Shown here in pieces: positions 1 through 10,467 of a stretch of 64,000 bases of DNA. Numbering within the stretch: the first letter of the stretch is position 1; each line of letters starts with the position of its first letter. The notes under the pieces are model-generated. The model searched no databases and was not told the origin of the DNA. It was given only the letters and a program-made list of their open reading frames with translations. The stretch is from Galeruca laticollis (taxonomy: Eukaryota > Arthropoda > Insecta > Coleoptera > Chrysomelidae): contig OY998175.1 of assembly GCA_963921935.1 (NCBI GenBank), positions 153,255,309-153,319,308 on the forward strand. The letters are read 5' to 3'. The position numbers and the translations under genes are program-made.

Positions 1-2163
1 CTCTTAAAATCAGTAGGGTTCTGGGCATATTATGATAATAAAATCAACCTTGCTTATTAATGTGATATATTTATGTGACTGATAAAAAATTTTGTGAAAT
101 AAAACTTTGGAAAAACACATATAAAAAAATGATTCATATACAAACTATTTGTTACAGCTTATTATACAGTTAGACTGATGAAACTATTTATTAATAAAAT
201 AAATGATTAACCTTTTTGTTCTACCAATTCTTACGTTATACATAAATAATGAGTTATTTTATATATATCTAAATTTCCACTTTGAATATGACTTTCTTTA
301 TATTCCAAAAAAATTGTACCTTTCTTTTTAACCACGACTTTTTCTGGCTCATTTGCATAACTTGGTCGAAATCTTGTGAGCGTTGAAATTCTTAGAAATT
401 TGCAAACACCTGCTCTTTCTAATTTTGCTTCTATGTTAAACAAAAAAACTTTTTAAAGTGTTTCCTTTTCTTTTAACTAAGAGGATTTATGAAATGATTT
501 TAAAATGTTAAATTTTAGTTTTCTTCGGGACGTGAACTTGGAAACATATTTGATATTTTATCGATTCAAAATTTACGTTTTTAAATATTATTTTACTGTA
601 TGGTAATAATTGTGTATTGATATAAACTGGAATTAGTTGTGGTCTGTTACTAGTGGAAATTTTTATATATATTTTTGGTGAAGTTCGACATGAAAGAAAT
701 TATACATTTATCTACACTTTATAATGGTAAGTTTTAATATTACTTTTCTCTGGTATATTATATTCATGTAAAGATAACAGAACTTTAAACCAGGTATATG
801 AGCTCTTAAAATTTTTATATCACTTGAAATTATTATTTTAAAATTATTATTTATACGTTCTTATTTGAAAGTTTCATTTATTTGGTACCAAATATATTTA
901 ATAAACACACAACCGACCTTTTGTTCCTTTTTCTTGAAATGATGCTACATCGGAGGAGACGCTTCCCATATATCTTCCCGCCTTTGATGTTGAATACCTT
1001 TGCTTTTCATTATCTGGGTGATAATTTTCTTCCTCTGCTACTTGTAGTCTCACAAACGTTTGTTACACTTGATTTATTTTAAAATTGATTAGATTTTATG
1101 TTGATTTATATACTTTTCCTTTGACTAATTATAAATTTGTTACATTAAATAAAACTAGGATAACTTTATTAGTGTTACCTATCTGACCACTGACTCTCAA
1201 CTACCAATTTCCCGCATTTTACATCGAACACAACCCTTTTTATCGTCTGTCACCGGAAGTGGTTTTTGTTCTCGAAAGTTCGATTGAAAATTTCACCTGT
1301 CACTTTGTTTATTGTTGTTTTTATTGTTTTTCTGACTTAAACTTATTGCAAACTATAGTTTTTTATACCTAATATACTTATTGTCATTGACTTATTCACT
1401 CACACCTTATTATTATTGTATTTTTCCATATCACTGTTTATTTGCGCTGTTTTGATTGGTCAATGCAATTTCATTAATTCTACGTTTTCTACAATCTACA
1501 TATTTACTTATTATACATATATACAATTCATTTCTCATTATGTTTGATATTATTACACCTATATACATAAACTATGTCGGTAATCATTTATTTCATTATT
1601 GTTTTTCACATTCAAAATAATTTGTTGGTATAATTGGTCTCAACTGTTTTATTTTGGTATAAATTTGACCTTGCCCATATTACAGATTCCTACCTATCAT
1701 AATATTTCCCATACCTACTTTTATGATTAATCATTAACTAAATATCTTATTCTATATATTTTATTACTTCTAATTGTGTTTTTATTGTTTAATCATTATA
1801 GTTTTAGTTACATTTGTTAGAAGTTTCTATTTATTTTTAAAATATAAACAGATGCTCTGGGTGTCTAAGATTCCATGCAGCGTTATATTATTTCTTGATC
1901 TGCGTTTACTTATGAGGTTCTGTCTAAGGTTGTTTTTATTAAGTTGAAGAATTAATTTTTACAACTGTTTTTCTGATGTTTGTTTATGATTTCTTTTTAT
2001 ATTTATTCACTATCTTTTTGATTATACCCATTGGTCGTACTTAGTTATATTGTTATACGAGGTATTTTATTATTTTGATACATCATTTTTAAAAATTATT
2101 TTTATTGACAAAATTTTAATTTTATATCCTTTATCAGGATTCTGTATATGTTCTATTTACAAC
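1..2163. other. AT-rich DNA without a recognised gene
   Basis: I see no transposase, reverse transcriptase or conserved protein motif on either strand. The only open frame with protein-like composition is the 70-codon one at 231-443, listed separately. Positions about 1180-1290 are less AT-rich than the rest but match nothing I know. Confidence 0.5.
231..443 (-). other. Unidentified 70-codon open frame, possible 3' terminal exon
   Basis: The minus strand is open here and ends in TAA. The peptide has balanced composition with charged runs (for example EPEKVVVKKKG), unlike the lysine/asparagine/isoleucine translations typical of AT-rich noncoding DNA nearby. A pyrimidine-rich stretch ending in ATAG lies just upstream (about 427-445) and could be a splice acceptor. 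An AATAAA motif lies about 40 bases downstream on the same strand. No ATG is needed if it is an internal or terminal exon. I do not recognise the family. It may equally be chance. Confidence 0.2.
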
Positions 2164-2208
2164 AATATATATATTTATATATATATATATATATATATTA
2201 ATATATAT
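2164..2208. repeat. (AT)n microsatellite
   Basis: Nearly pure alternating A and T with a few interruptions. Confidence 0.85.
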
Positions 2209-3687
2209 CCTCTATTTGAAATATAAAGAATAAGTGAAACATAAGGAAATTTATTTAATTTTGGCTGCCATACTTTCGATACACACTGTACTATATGTAA
2301 ATTATTAAATTTTGAAAGATTCAGTAGAAATATCAAACATGACATGTCATAATTTCGATGACATTTGTGTGGAATATATCTAATGATAGATAGAACATAA
2401 TAGGATTTGGAGAAATATTTGAAATTGTAAAATATAGGGGTCTCTGCTAGCAACATTACAAGTGTAATAAAAGAATTTCAAAATCTTACTTGGTTATTGA
2501 AAATTATAGATTAGTAATTTTTTTAAAAACTAGTAAAATCGGTAACCAACGGAAAGGAGAATTATTTATTTTATAAAAATTTAGTCAGTAGTTTTTTATC
2601 CTTTGAAGAGACAACATCAGAATTAGAGTTGTCTCAATTTTTTGGTAGATTGTATAAATTGTATATCATACAATCAGATAAATAACCCATATGATAAAGC
2701 CAGTGCGTGTATAATTCGGATAAGAATTGTAACGTAAAAAGTGTATGTGGTTCCAGTTTTTCTAAATAGTATATATTTAGAAAGTATGCAGAATTCTAAA
2801 TACGTTTATAATAAGAACGAGTTTTCCTGATCCATTTGGTGAGTCCAATCCAGTTTTTAAATTTATTTCTCGAGAAATATCAGGCCTTTTTAAATATAGT
2901 TGAAAATTTAGATGCATCTATATAAGAAATTTTGAAATATACCAAAATTATCGATACATATATCAGTTTCAACAGCAAGTGAATAGACAATTTGAGCAGA
3001 AATTTCGTTATTTGACATTGATACACGTCAAGTGTAAATTACACAAGTTGAACGTTCTGATAATAATTATTAATTAGGTTAAATTCTAGCATAGTTGTAT
3101 TCTAATTTCAAGTTTTTGTAGAGATTACGACTGTTGTTCTTTTATGGTATTTTTGGGAATAATAATTTTGTTGAATTTGCGTATCTGATAGTATAATATA
3201 TAATTTTGATTCTAACTCACGGTAGTATTCATTTAGTATCCTATCTCATTGAACTTATCGTTTTACATTCATAGAATTTTCAATTTTAATCAGTGGCATT
3301 TGGTTGATTTTCTTAGTGACAGTAACATAGTAAATGTCATAAAATAATTAAAGGGCCTTTTATTATATTGAATTAACAGTTATTCGAGAGTTTGATAATA
3401 GTGAAACATTTAATTAGGAAATACGTTAAAAAAAAACAAATACATTTGAATAATCAATTTTGAACAACTTTGATGTAATAGGTCGATTGTATATAAATTC
3501 ATCTTTAGATTGATATTTATTGGCGCCGGGCATATTTATTTTGACAACTACTGTCAAAATTGAAATAGAATACGTACTCAAGTTGCATGTACAATAATTG
3601 TCGCTGCGACAACATATTATAATTTGGTTCACATCCCGGGGCAATTACAATTAAAGAATATTAAATATTCAGAGGATTAAAAATATT

Positions 3688-3688
<1 letters not shown>
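2209..3688. other. AT-rich DNA without a recognised gene
   Basis: No conserved coding motif, terminal repeat or RNA gene was seen on either strand. Open frames here are short and low in complexity. Confidence 0.5.

Positions 3689-3721
<33 letters not shown>
3689..3721. repeat. (AT)n microsatellite at the Helitron 5' boundary
   Basis: Alternating AT directly abuts the start of the Helitron. Helitrons insert between A and T, so an AT tract is a natural target. Confidence 0.8.
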
Positions 3722-3724
<3 letters not shown>

Positions 3725-3881
3725 AAATATATATAAATCTCGTGTCACAATGTTTGTCCTCAATGGACTCCTAAACCACTTAACCGATTATAATAAAATT
3801 CGCACACCATGTGCAGTTCGATCCAGCTTGAGAGATAGGATAGTTTAAATCTCAAATTATAGTCGCAATTTTAATTTATTG

Positions 3882-4322
3882 CTAATTATTTGTCTGTTAT
3901 TAGTCACTATTCACAATTATCTGTAAGTCCAAATGATTCTAACAGATGTCGATACCTTTCGACTGGGTTGAGTAAGTAATCAATAGATGGCGCTGCTATG
4001 GTAAATCTACGAACGTGTCATATAAGCTACATTTTAACAGCATAATTACCACGTGTTGTTGACGCTATAAAATTAATTAAATTTATTTTGTAGTGAACGA
4101 AATACCGTATAATTCAGCTAATTATTTGTCTGTTATTATTTGACAGTCACAATTATCTGTTAACTCCAAATGATTCTAACAGATGTCGATACCTTTCGAC
4201 TGGGTTGAGTAAGTAATCAATAGCTACATTTTAACAGCATAATTACCACGTGTTGTTGACGCTATAAAATTAATTAAATTTATTTTGTAGTGACTTATTA
4301 AAACGAAATACGGTATAATTCA
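3882..4322 (+). repeat. Imperfect direct duplication inside the Helitron
   Basis: Two adjacent copies (3882-4117 and 4118-4322) share long near-identical runs, including the segment around GATGTCGATACCTTTCGACT and the one around ACCACGTGTTGTTGACGC. The second copy lacks about 38 bases (the stretch with ATGGCGCTGCTATGG) and has small changes. This is a tandem duplication in the Helitron 5' region. Confidence 0.85.
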
Positions 4323-4583
4323 ATTATTTCCACTTTTTAAATTTTTGGTGTTAGCATAGCCGGCCACATGTTACTTAGACTGAAGTGTAAATTGAATTCA
4401 TATTATAATGAAGATAATACAGTGAAATTAATCCTGTTTTTTACTTATTTGTGCTTCATTGATCAAAACTTTATAATTTAATTTGAATATATGTATGTAT
4501 GTATTATCACATAATTATAAAATTTAATAAAAATGTCAATGCAAAAATGATACACAATTTCCTACACTTTTTCAATAGTTGTA

Positions 4584-5285
4584 CAGGGTGTCCCAAATTG
4601 GTGTGTTTTGCAGGGTATCTCGTAAACTAAAAGAGATAGAAGGAAAGCAGTTGAGATGTTATGACTTCTTTTTTTGTTAAAGGAACGATAGCCTAATTGA
4701 ATCTTTAGTAACTCCCTGCAGTTGGAAGATACAGGGCGATTATTGAAAACTGTCGAAAACTACAAAGTACTATAACTTCTTAATTAAGAAAAATATAAAA
4801 AAACGTTATACAAACTTTCGATAGATATAATATTAAAGAGTTCAGTGGCGCACAGAATTTTTTTGTTAGGGGGCTCACTAAGGAAATATAATGCAAACTT
4901 ATGTTGTTTTAAATGGGACACCCTGTATATTTTGACGGTTTTCGTTTCCTTCTTTAATTCTTATTCACCTGATATGACATATTATATATCCATTTTCAAT
5001 GGTTGGAGCTACAGTGCAAATAAACCATTTATGGGTGTTATCAGGTGAAACACACTTAAAAAATTGAACACTCAGTAATGAAATTTAACATTTGATTATA
5101 AGGATACTGATGGGTGACAATTTTATTTATCAAAATTATAATTAATAAAAAATAAAACCAGATTAAAAAAAATAAAAACAATAAACTTATGAAACAACAA
5201 GAAATATTGTAACAACTAATCTACCTATAACTAATTTTATTAGAATGTAAAAATTACATTAAATGTTCAAAATGTCCTCCGTTTT
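4584..5285 (+). repeat. Left long terminal inverted repeat of the DD41D element
   Basis: It matches the complement of 6702-7406 almost end to end with a few substitutions and single-base indels. It contains an inner inverted copy of the terminal motif, GGGACACCCTG, at about 4916-4926 followed by TA. The outer 343 bases therefore look like a complete small TIR-bounded unit on their own. The inner end overlaps the last codons of the transposase gene. Confidence 0.9.
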
Positions 5286-6306
5286 GTTGTAATAATAATT
5301 GACACCTTTTTCTTACTGATCTTACACAATTGAGAATGTGCACTGGCTTCATTTTTCTAAATGCGGCATGAATATTTTGTAATAAATCTTCCCTACTCTC
5401 GAAGTTAGTCTTGTAAATATTATATTTCAAAAATCCCCAAATAAAAAAATCAAGAGGATTTACTTCCGGAGAACGAGGGGGCCACCTAACCGGTCCATAA
5501 GTACCAATCCACCGTTTAGGAAATTTTTCGTTTAAATAATCTCCAATGAATAGAGCATTATGGGCAGGTGCTCCATCTTGTTGGAACCAAAATGTGTCCC
5601 TATCAGCCAACACTTCCTCTTCCAAAAGTTGGTGTAAGTTTATTTCCAAGATATCTATATATCCAGCAGCAGTTAGTTTATCATCAAATATATGATAAAC
5701 TAATTTATTATGTTTGACAAAACAACTAACGCTAAAGCCGAATCTGCCTTGTCTCCTGATCCCCTGAACTAAGTGAGGATTTGAGTCGTTCCAATATAGT
5801 TCATTATGTCTGTTAAATATTCCTGCACTACTTATACGAGCTTCATCGCTAAATATTACCTTTGAATAAAAATTTGTATGTTCATTACATTTTCCTATAT
5901 ACCACTGTGCAAATTGTGTTCTTCTCAAAAAATCGTTTGGTTATAATTTTTGACGGACGGATGTCCGATAAGGCTTAAATTTATATTTCTTTAAAATCCT
6001 TCCTGCAGTAGTTTTTGGAACACCTATTTCATTTTCAATTTGACGTAGAGAAGATTCATGATGTGCTTGGATATATCCCAACGTATTTACCTCTCTTTCT
6101 TCATGATTCTTTTCGTACTTACGCCGTGGTTTCACAAAACATCCATACTCGATTAAATTTGAATCGAGTTTTTTAAAAATTCTCTTGTCAGGTTGCCTTC
6201 TTTCTGGATATCGTTGAAAATATAATTCAGACGCATCAATAACATTCTGTTGACATTCAATATATGCCACATGCATATCATATTTTTCATAATTTTCAAA
6301 ATTCAT
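5254..6306 (-). pseudogene. DD41D transposase, one in-frame stop
   Basis: This is the cut-and-paste transposase of the surrounding element, about 350 codons read from ATG 6304-6306. The N-terminal part (to about residue 121) carries the DNA-binding helix-turn-helix region (near SSLRQIENEIGVPKTT). A TAA at 5941-5943 interrupts the frame, and the same frame then continues without a shift. The catalytic part shows SDEAR (Asp about 154), QQDGAPAH (Asp about 244) and SPEVNPLDFFIWG (Asp about 286). The second and third acidic residues have 41 residues between them, so this is a DD41D enzyme, the spacing reported for the rosa and Visitor groups, rather than DD34E or DD34D. All three acidic residues are present. 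Only the single stop marks it as broken, so it has decayed little. Confidence 0.85.
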
Positions 6307-6701
6307 GTTGTTGACAAGAGTGCACGTCGTAAAATTAATTCTGACAGGTAACACAGGTTTTGTTTTATTTTCAATGGTAAGGGGACCAAAGCCTACTTGA
6401 TGAAATGAACATTCTTTAAGATATAACAATCATGTCAATTGAGGTGAACAAACTGAAATATAACAACGTATCGGGTTAAACATAATTAGAAATAAAAGTA
6501 AAATCGGTAAAAAATACAGACATCTTATTTCGTGATGTTATTTACCAAAAAACGGATTCAATAATTTCAAAATAATAATATAGGTACTTAAAATCAATAA
6601 TCAGCTATATTTACCTACTTTGTTTCACTGTTCACTGATTTTATTTTTGGTAATGCTGAATTGGTTGAAGATTATTTAAACGAAAACCTTTTTAATCAAT
6701 G

Positions 6702-7406
6702 AAAACGGAGGACATTTTGAACATTTAATGTAATTTTTACATTCTAATAAAATTAGTTATAGGTAGATTAGTTGTTACGATATTTCTTGTTGTTTCATAA
6801 GTTTATTGTTTTTATTTTTTTAATCTGGTTTTATTTTTTATTAATTATAATTTTGATAAATAAAATTGTCACCCATCAGTATCCTTATAGTCAAATGTTA
6901 AATTTCATTACTGAGTGTTCAATTTTTTAAGTGTGTTTCACCTGATAACATCCATAAATGGTTTATTTGCACTGTAGCTCCAACCATTGAAAATTGATAT
7001 ATAATATGTCATATCAGGTGAATGAGAATTAAAAAAGAAAACGGAAAAAGTCAAAATATATAGGGTGTCCCATTTAAAACAACATAAGTTTGCATTATAT
7101 TTCCTTAGTGAGCCCCCTAACAAAAAAATTATGTGCGCCACTGAACTCTTTAATATTATATCTATCGAAAGCTTTTATAACGTTGTTTTTTTTATATTTT
7201 TCCTAATTAAGAAGTTATAGTACTTTGTAGTTTTCGACAGTTTTCAATAATCGCCCTGTATCTTCCAACTGCAGGGAGTTACTAAAGATGTAATTAGGCT
7301 ATCGTTACTTTAACAAAAAAAGAAGTCATAACGTCTTAACTGCTTTTCTTCTATCTCTTTTAGTTCACGAGATACCCTGCAAAACACACCAATTTGGGAC
7401 ACCCTG
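6702..7406 (-). repeat. Right long terminal inverted repeat of the DD41D element
   Basis: This is the inverted partner of 4584-5285. It includes a reversed copy of the last codons and stop of the transposase gene (NGGHFEHLM region). The repeat therefore arose by duplicating and inverting one end of the element, gene end included. Confidence 0.9.
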
Positions 7407-7500
7407 TACAAATATTTTTTTTATTGTTTTTATTTAACCTCTATTAAAAAATATTTAGCACTTATTATTTCAATGTGCGAAGATAACAAGTTTTCTCCTC

Positions 7501-7881
7501 CGTAATTTGAATCCACCTCAATTATGTAACGGTACGCGTTTGGTCATCAAAAAGATCACCAGAAACATTCTTGAAGCAACCATTTTGGCTGGGAAGTTTA
7601 AAGGAAAAGTGGTCCTGCTGCCACGTATTCCGATGATACCATCAGATTCTACCATACCCTTCAAAAGGCTACAGTTTCCAATTCGTTTAGCTTTCGCCAT
7701 GTCTATAAATAAATCTCAAGGTCAAACAATGTCCATTTGTGGTTTAGATTTGGAAAATCCATGTTTTTCTCATGGGCAACTATATGTTGCGTGTTCACGC
7801 GTTGGGAAACCGTCGAATCTATTTGTGTTAGCTAAAGACAGGTTAACCAAAAACATTGTGCACCGATTGGTGTTAAATTAA
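7501..7881 (+). pseudogene. Helitron helicase, C-terminal fragment
   Basis: About 125 codons of a PIF1-family superfamily-1 helicase, the C-terminal domain of the Helitron RepHel protein. Visible motifs are SINKSQGQT (motif V region) and HGQLYVACSRVG (motif VI with the arginine finger). The frame ends in TAA just before the noncoding 3' part of the Helitron, as in complete copies. The ATPase Walker motifs and the whole Rep (HUH nuclease) part are missing upstream, where the DD41D element now sits. The fragment itself has no stop or frameshift. Confidence 0.88.
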
Positions 7882-8366
7882 ATTGAAATTGAAAGTATTT
7901 ATAATTCAAAAAAATAGATATTAATGTTTAAAAGTTTAAGACTGTCTGCCTTGCCTACCTCATTCATGTGTTTAAGCGTCACATGTTATTTACTGTATTA
8001 TACTGTAATATACTTATATTTGTTATAAAATTAAATGGAAATAATAAATCTGATAAATTTTTATTTTGCACCTATTGATTTCTGCTTAATATCAAGTGTA
8101 AGAACATTTTAATTAATTGTGTTCAACGTACTTCCCCTTCAAATCTCAATCCAGTGAATTTGTATACCAGCATCAACATTTTCGTCTTTGTTCGTAAATA
8201 ATTTCATTGTACTAAAGGGTTATAGTAGTAGAAAGTCAAATAAGGAGATCACCATATTTTTTTACAAATACCATCTGTGTGAAAAAGCATAGTGGACTCC
8301 GTGACTGATGTTCTCTTATTGTTCCTCTTAGATTGTTTACTATAATGTAATATAACATAAACTTTA

Positions 8367-8396
8367 GCCACAGCAACGCGTGGCCGGGTCAGCTAG
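8367..8396 (+). other. Helitron 3' terminal hairpin and CTAG end
   Basis: GCCAC at 8367-8371 pairs with GTGGC at 8380-8384 around an 8-base loop. CTAG follows 8 bases later at 8393-8396, then host T. This is the standard Helitron termination signal (hairpin, then CTRR). Confidence 0.82.
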
Positions 8397-9004
8397 TGTA
8401 TATATATATGTATGTGTTATAACGGAATTTGTAAGCACGATAGAGGGCGTATCTTTTGACGGGTCGAAACCAAACTTGCTACAAAAATCGGTTAGGCCAC
8501 AATCTTGGACGAGTACGTTAACGAGCCAAATCGGCCCAGTAAAAACAAAATAGCGGCCTGTCAAAGTTGAAAAAAAAAATCGTATTTCCTTTGTTTTTCA
8601 TTTGACGTAAAAAAGTTACTGACCTTTTTAATAGACCTCAACAGTTCTACAACTTTTGTATTTAACATTTTTCTCTAAATCGTACAATAAAACATTTATT
8701 TAAGACAATTCACAAATTTACCAGAATTTTTTTTCTATTTTTTTGTTTTTGATTTGATGCCAAAACGTTACTTTGGTTTTTTGTACATCTCAAAACATTC
8801 TATTACTTTTGTATCTAATTTTTTATTTTGGGTTTTATGCAAAAATTTACTAAAATAAGCCTGTTCAATTGGTCCTGTACCATTGGGACTTTTTTTTTCT
8901 TATCGATGTCTTGGTGGTCGACTTCGTTGTTAGAATATGAGACAAATCTGCAGCATCTTGATTGGATTTTGTCACTTTTATTTTTTCAGACAAAGGCCTA
9001 ATTT
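8397..9004. other. Unassigned DNA with a degenerate tandem repeat
   Basis: After the Helitron end there is a short TA/GT-rich tract, then sequence with no coding signal. Two diverged direct copies of about 100 bases (about 8584-8690 and 8748-8835) share the order TTGACGTAAAA..GTTACT..CAACTTTTGTATTTAA versus TTGATGCCAAAACGTTACT..TTACTTTTGTATCTAA. The element they come from is unknown. Confidence 0.45.
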
Positions 9005-10467
9005 TCATCTGGAGCTGTTAATCTTTTCTTTAGCCAGTTTAAGATCCTGAGCTAGTTGAATTTCATTTTTGTAGAGGCTACTGGTTAATATAACTGCTTC
9101 TTGCACTTTTGAATTAGAGCCAAGTTTAGATCCATTTCTTTTTTTGGTTGGTTTTGGAAGTGGAGAGATTATTTCAAACGGAACATTCAGATTTGAAATT
9201 AAACTTGTTGAGGTGTTAGGTGAGGTTACTTCAAAACCAAGAAGCAAATTTTCACCCATGTAAGTTTTCTCTTGATCTAAACGTTTACTGTCTTCTTGAT
9301 TCTGATCAAAAGTTGTGTTGAGTTATTCTACTGGCAAATAGTCTGACTCTTTAAAATGGACGAGTCAACTGGCCATACACCACTACACTTGAATCCATTA
9401 CACGAATGCACAATCGCCGCAGCCTTGCCATATGCTTCAGTCACTAGATAATTATGAAATCTAATATTGAGTCACTCTTAAGCCAGGGTTTGTTCGCAGC
9501 CATTTTTCTACCGCTTGAGCGAAGTAACCTGTTAATTACCTCTCTAAAGGCTGCACTCGATGCGTTGTGTGTCCTGATAACAGCATAATTACTCCAGCGT
9601 CTCGAGCGATTACGAATGCTTTTAAGTTCTCTGAATGTGTACAATGGCCATCCAGAGGGAGAAGAACTTTTCTCTCTTTATTTGGCTCTACAATATCAAT
9701 GAAGTGACGAAGCCACTTAACAAACAAAATCTGCATTTATCGATCCCCTCTCTGACACATCAACTAAACTTCCAGACGGTGCTCCAACCATCAATTCATT
9801 TCACATCCTCATTATTTTGAAAATAATCAAGGGTGGAATGTACATGCCTGCAGCACATGCACAGCACACAACAGTTGTATACACCTCTTTCTCCACTCGA
9901 TATCGACCCTACCGCACACATTTCTCTTTCTCAGCTATCACCTTCTGAGATTTGTTTTGTACGGCGCTTACGCCTGTCTCGTCGATATAAATAGTAGTAG
10001 CATCAATTTTATTTTCATCAACAGTATTTTTCAAGATTTCAAAGAATTCGTTGACATTATCTTCAGAAAACCCTTGTGCTTTTGCCAAGGATGTTGCTTG
10101 AGACTCACGAAGGGAGATGTCCTTGTGGCGTTTCACCAAGCTGTAATACCACTTCTTACTAGCGATCTGCTTGTCCTAATTAAATACGTGGGGGATGACA
10201 TTTCTAATTGCAATTTGAAATGCGAGTCTACGCACGTCCGTTATTGTGAGCTGTTGCTTTACATCGGGTGGTAATGTAGAGTGACGCTCCATTGCTTTGG
10301 TACCTTCATTAGCCTTTACATGTTTACTGTCTAATTGACGCTTGAGGGTTGGTTTTGGAATTACGTACTGTCTAGAGTTGAAAGAGGTTGAAATCTCCGT
10401 TCCTATAAGCAGTTAGAGCTGTCTCCATATCCTCTTCATTCCATGCTCCATACATTCTTTTTGCCAT
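9005..10467 (-). pseudogene. Pogo/Tigger-like (DDE_1 family) transposase, decayed
   Basis: The region reads on the minus strand from ATG 10465-10467 as a full-length transposase of the jerky/Tigger type, broken by several stops and frameshifts. In order: an N-terminal Psq-type helix-turn-helix (GAWNEEDMETAL); the CENP-B-type region (KRHKDISLRESQATS); the first catalytic Asp in IYIDETGVS; a conserved AERG-like stretch near 9880; the second Asp in LLPLDGHCTHS; and GHTTHRVQPLE near the third site. The last frame (9005-9259) is the low-complexity C-terminal tail ending in Ser-Ser-Arg. The expected domain order over about 1.46 kb suggests point decay rather than deletion. I could not identify terminal repeats. 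Confidence 0.85.

Larger units (their letters stand above)
4584..7406 (-). mobile_element. Tc1/mariner-superfamily DNA transposon (DD41D spacing) with ~700 bp inverted repeats
   Basis: The element starts CAGGGTGTCCC and ends with its complement GGGACACCCTG. It is flanked by TA dinucleotides (4582-4583 and 7407-7408), the target-site duplication of this superfamily. The inverted repeats are very long (4584-5285 and 6702-7406) and highly similar over their whole length. Between them lies one transposase gene on the minus strand with a single in-frame stop. The element sits inside the Helitron and is therefore younger than it. Confidence 0.88.
3722..8396 (+). mobile_element. Helitron rolling-circle transposon, internally deleted and interrupted
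   Basis: The 5' end begins with TC and carries CTCGTGTCACAATGTTTGTCC at about 3739-3759, a start shared by many arthropod Helitrons. The 3' end is CTAG at 8393-8396, preceded by a short hairpin. Host bases flanking it are A (3721) and T (8397), the expected Helitron target. Only the last part of the helicase remains (7501-7881) and the Rep nuclease is missing, so the copy cannot move itself. A 2.8 kb DNA transposon sits inside at 4584-7406, so the Helitron's own sequence is only about 1.85 kb. The exact 5' base is uncertain because of the AT tract. Confidence 0.8.

Noticed and set aside
2175..2456. Open frame of about 93 codons on the minus strand
   Set aside because: It ends in a translated AT microsatellite and has no conserved motif; likely chance.
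4845..5048. Open frame repeated as 6938-7141 on the other strand
   Set aside because: Both lie inside the long inverted repeats of the DD41D element and are copies of the same noncoding DNA.
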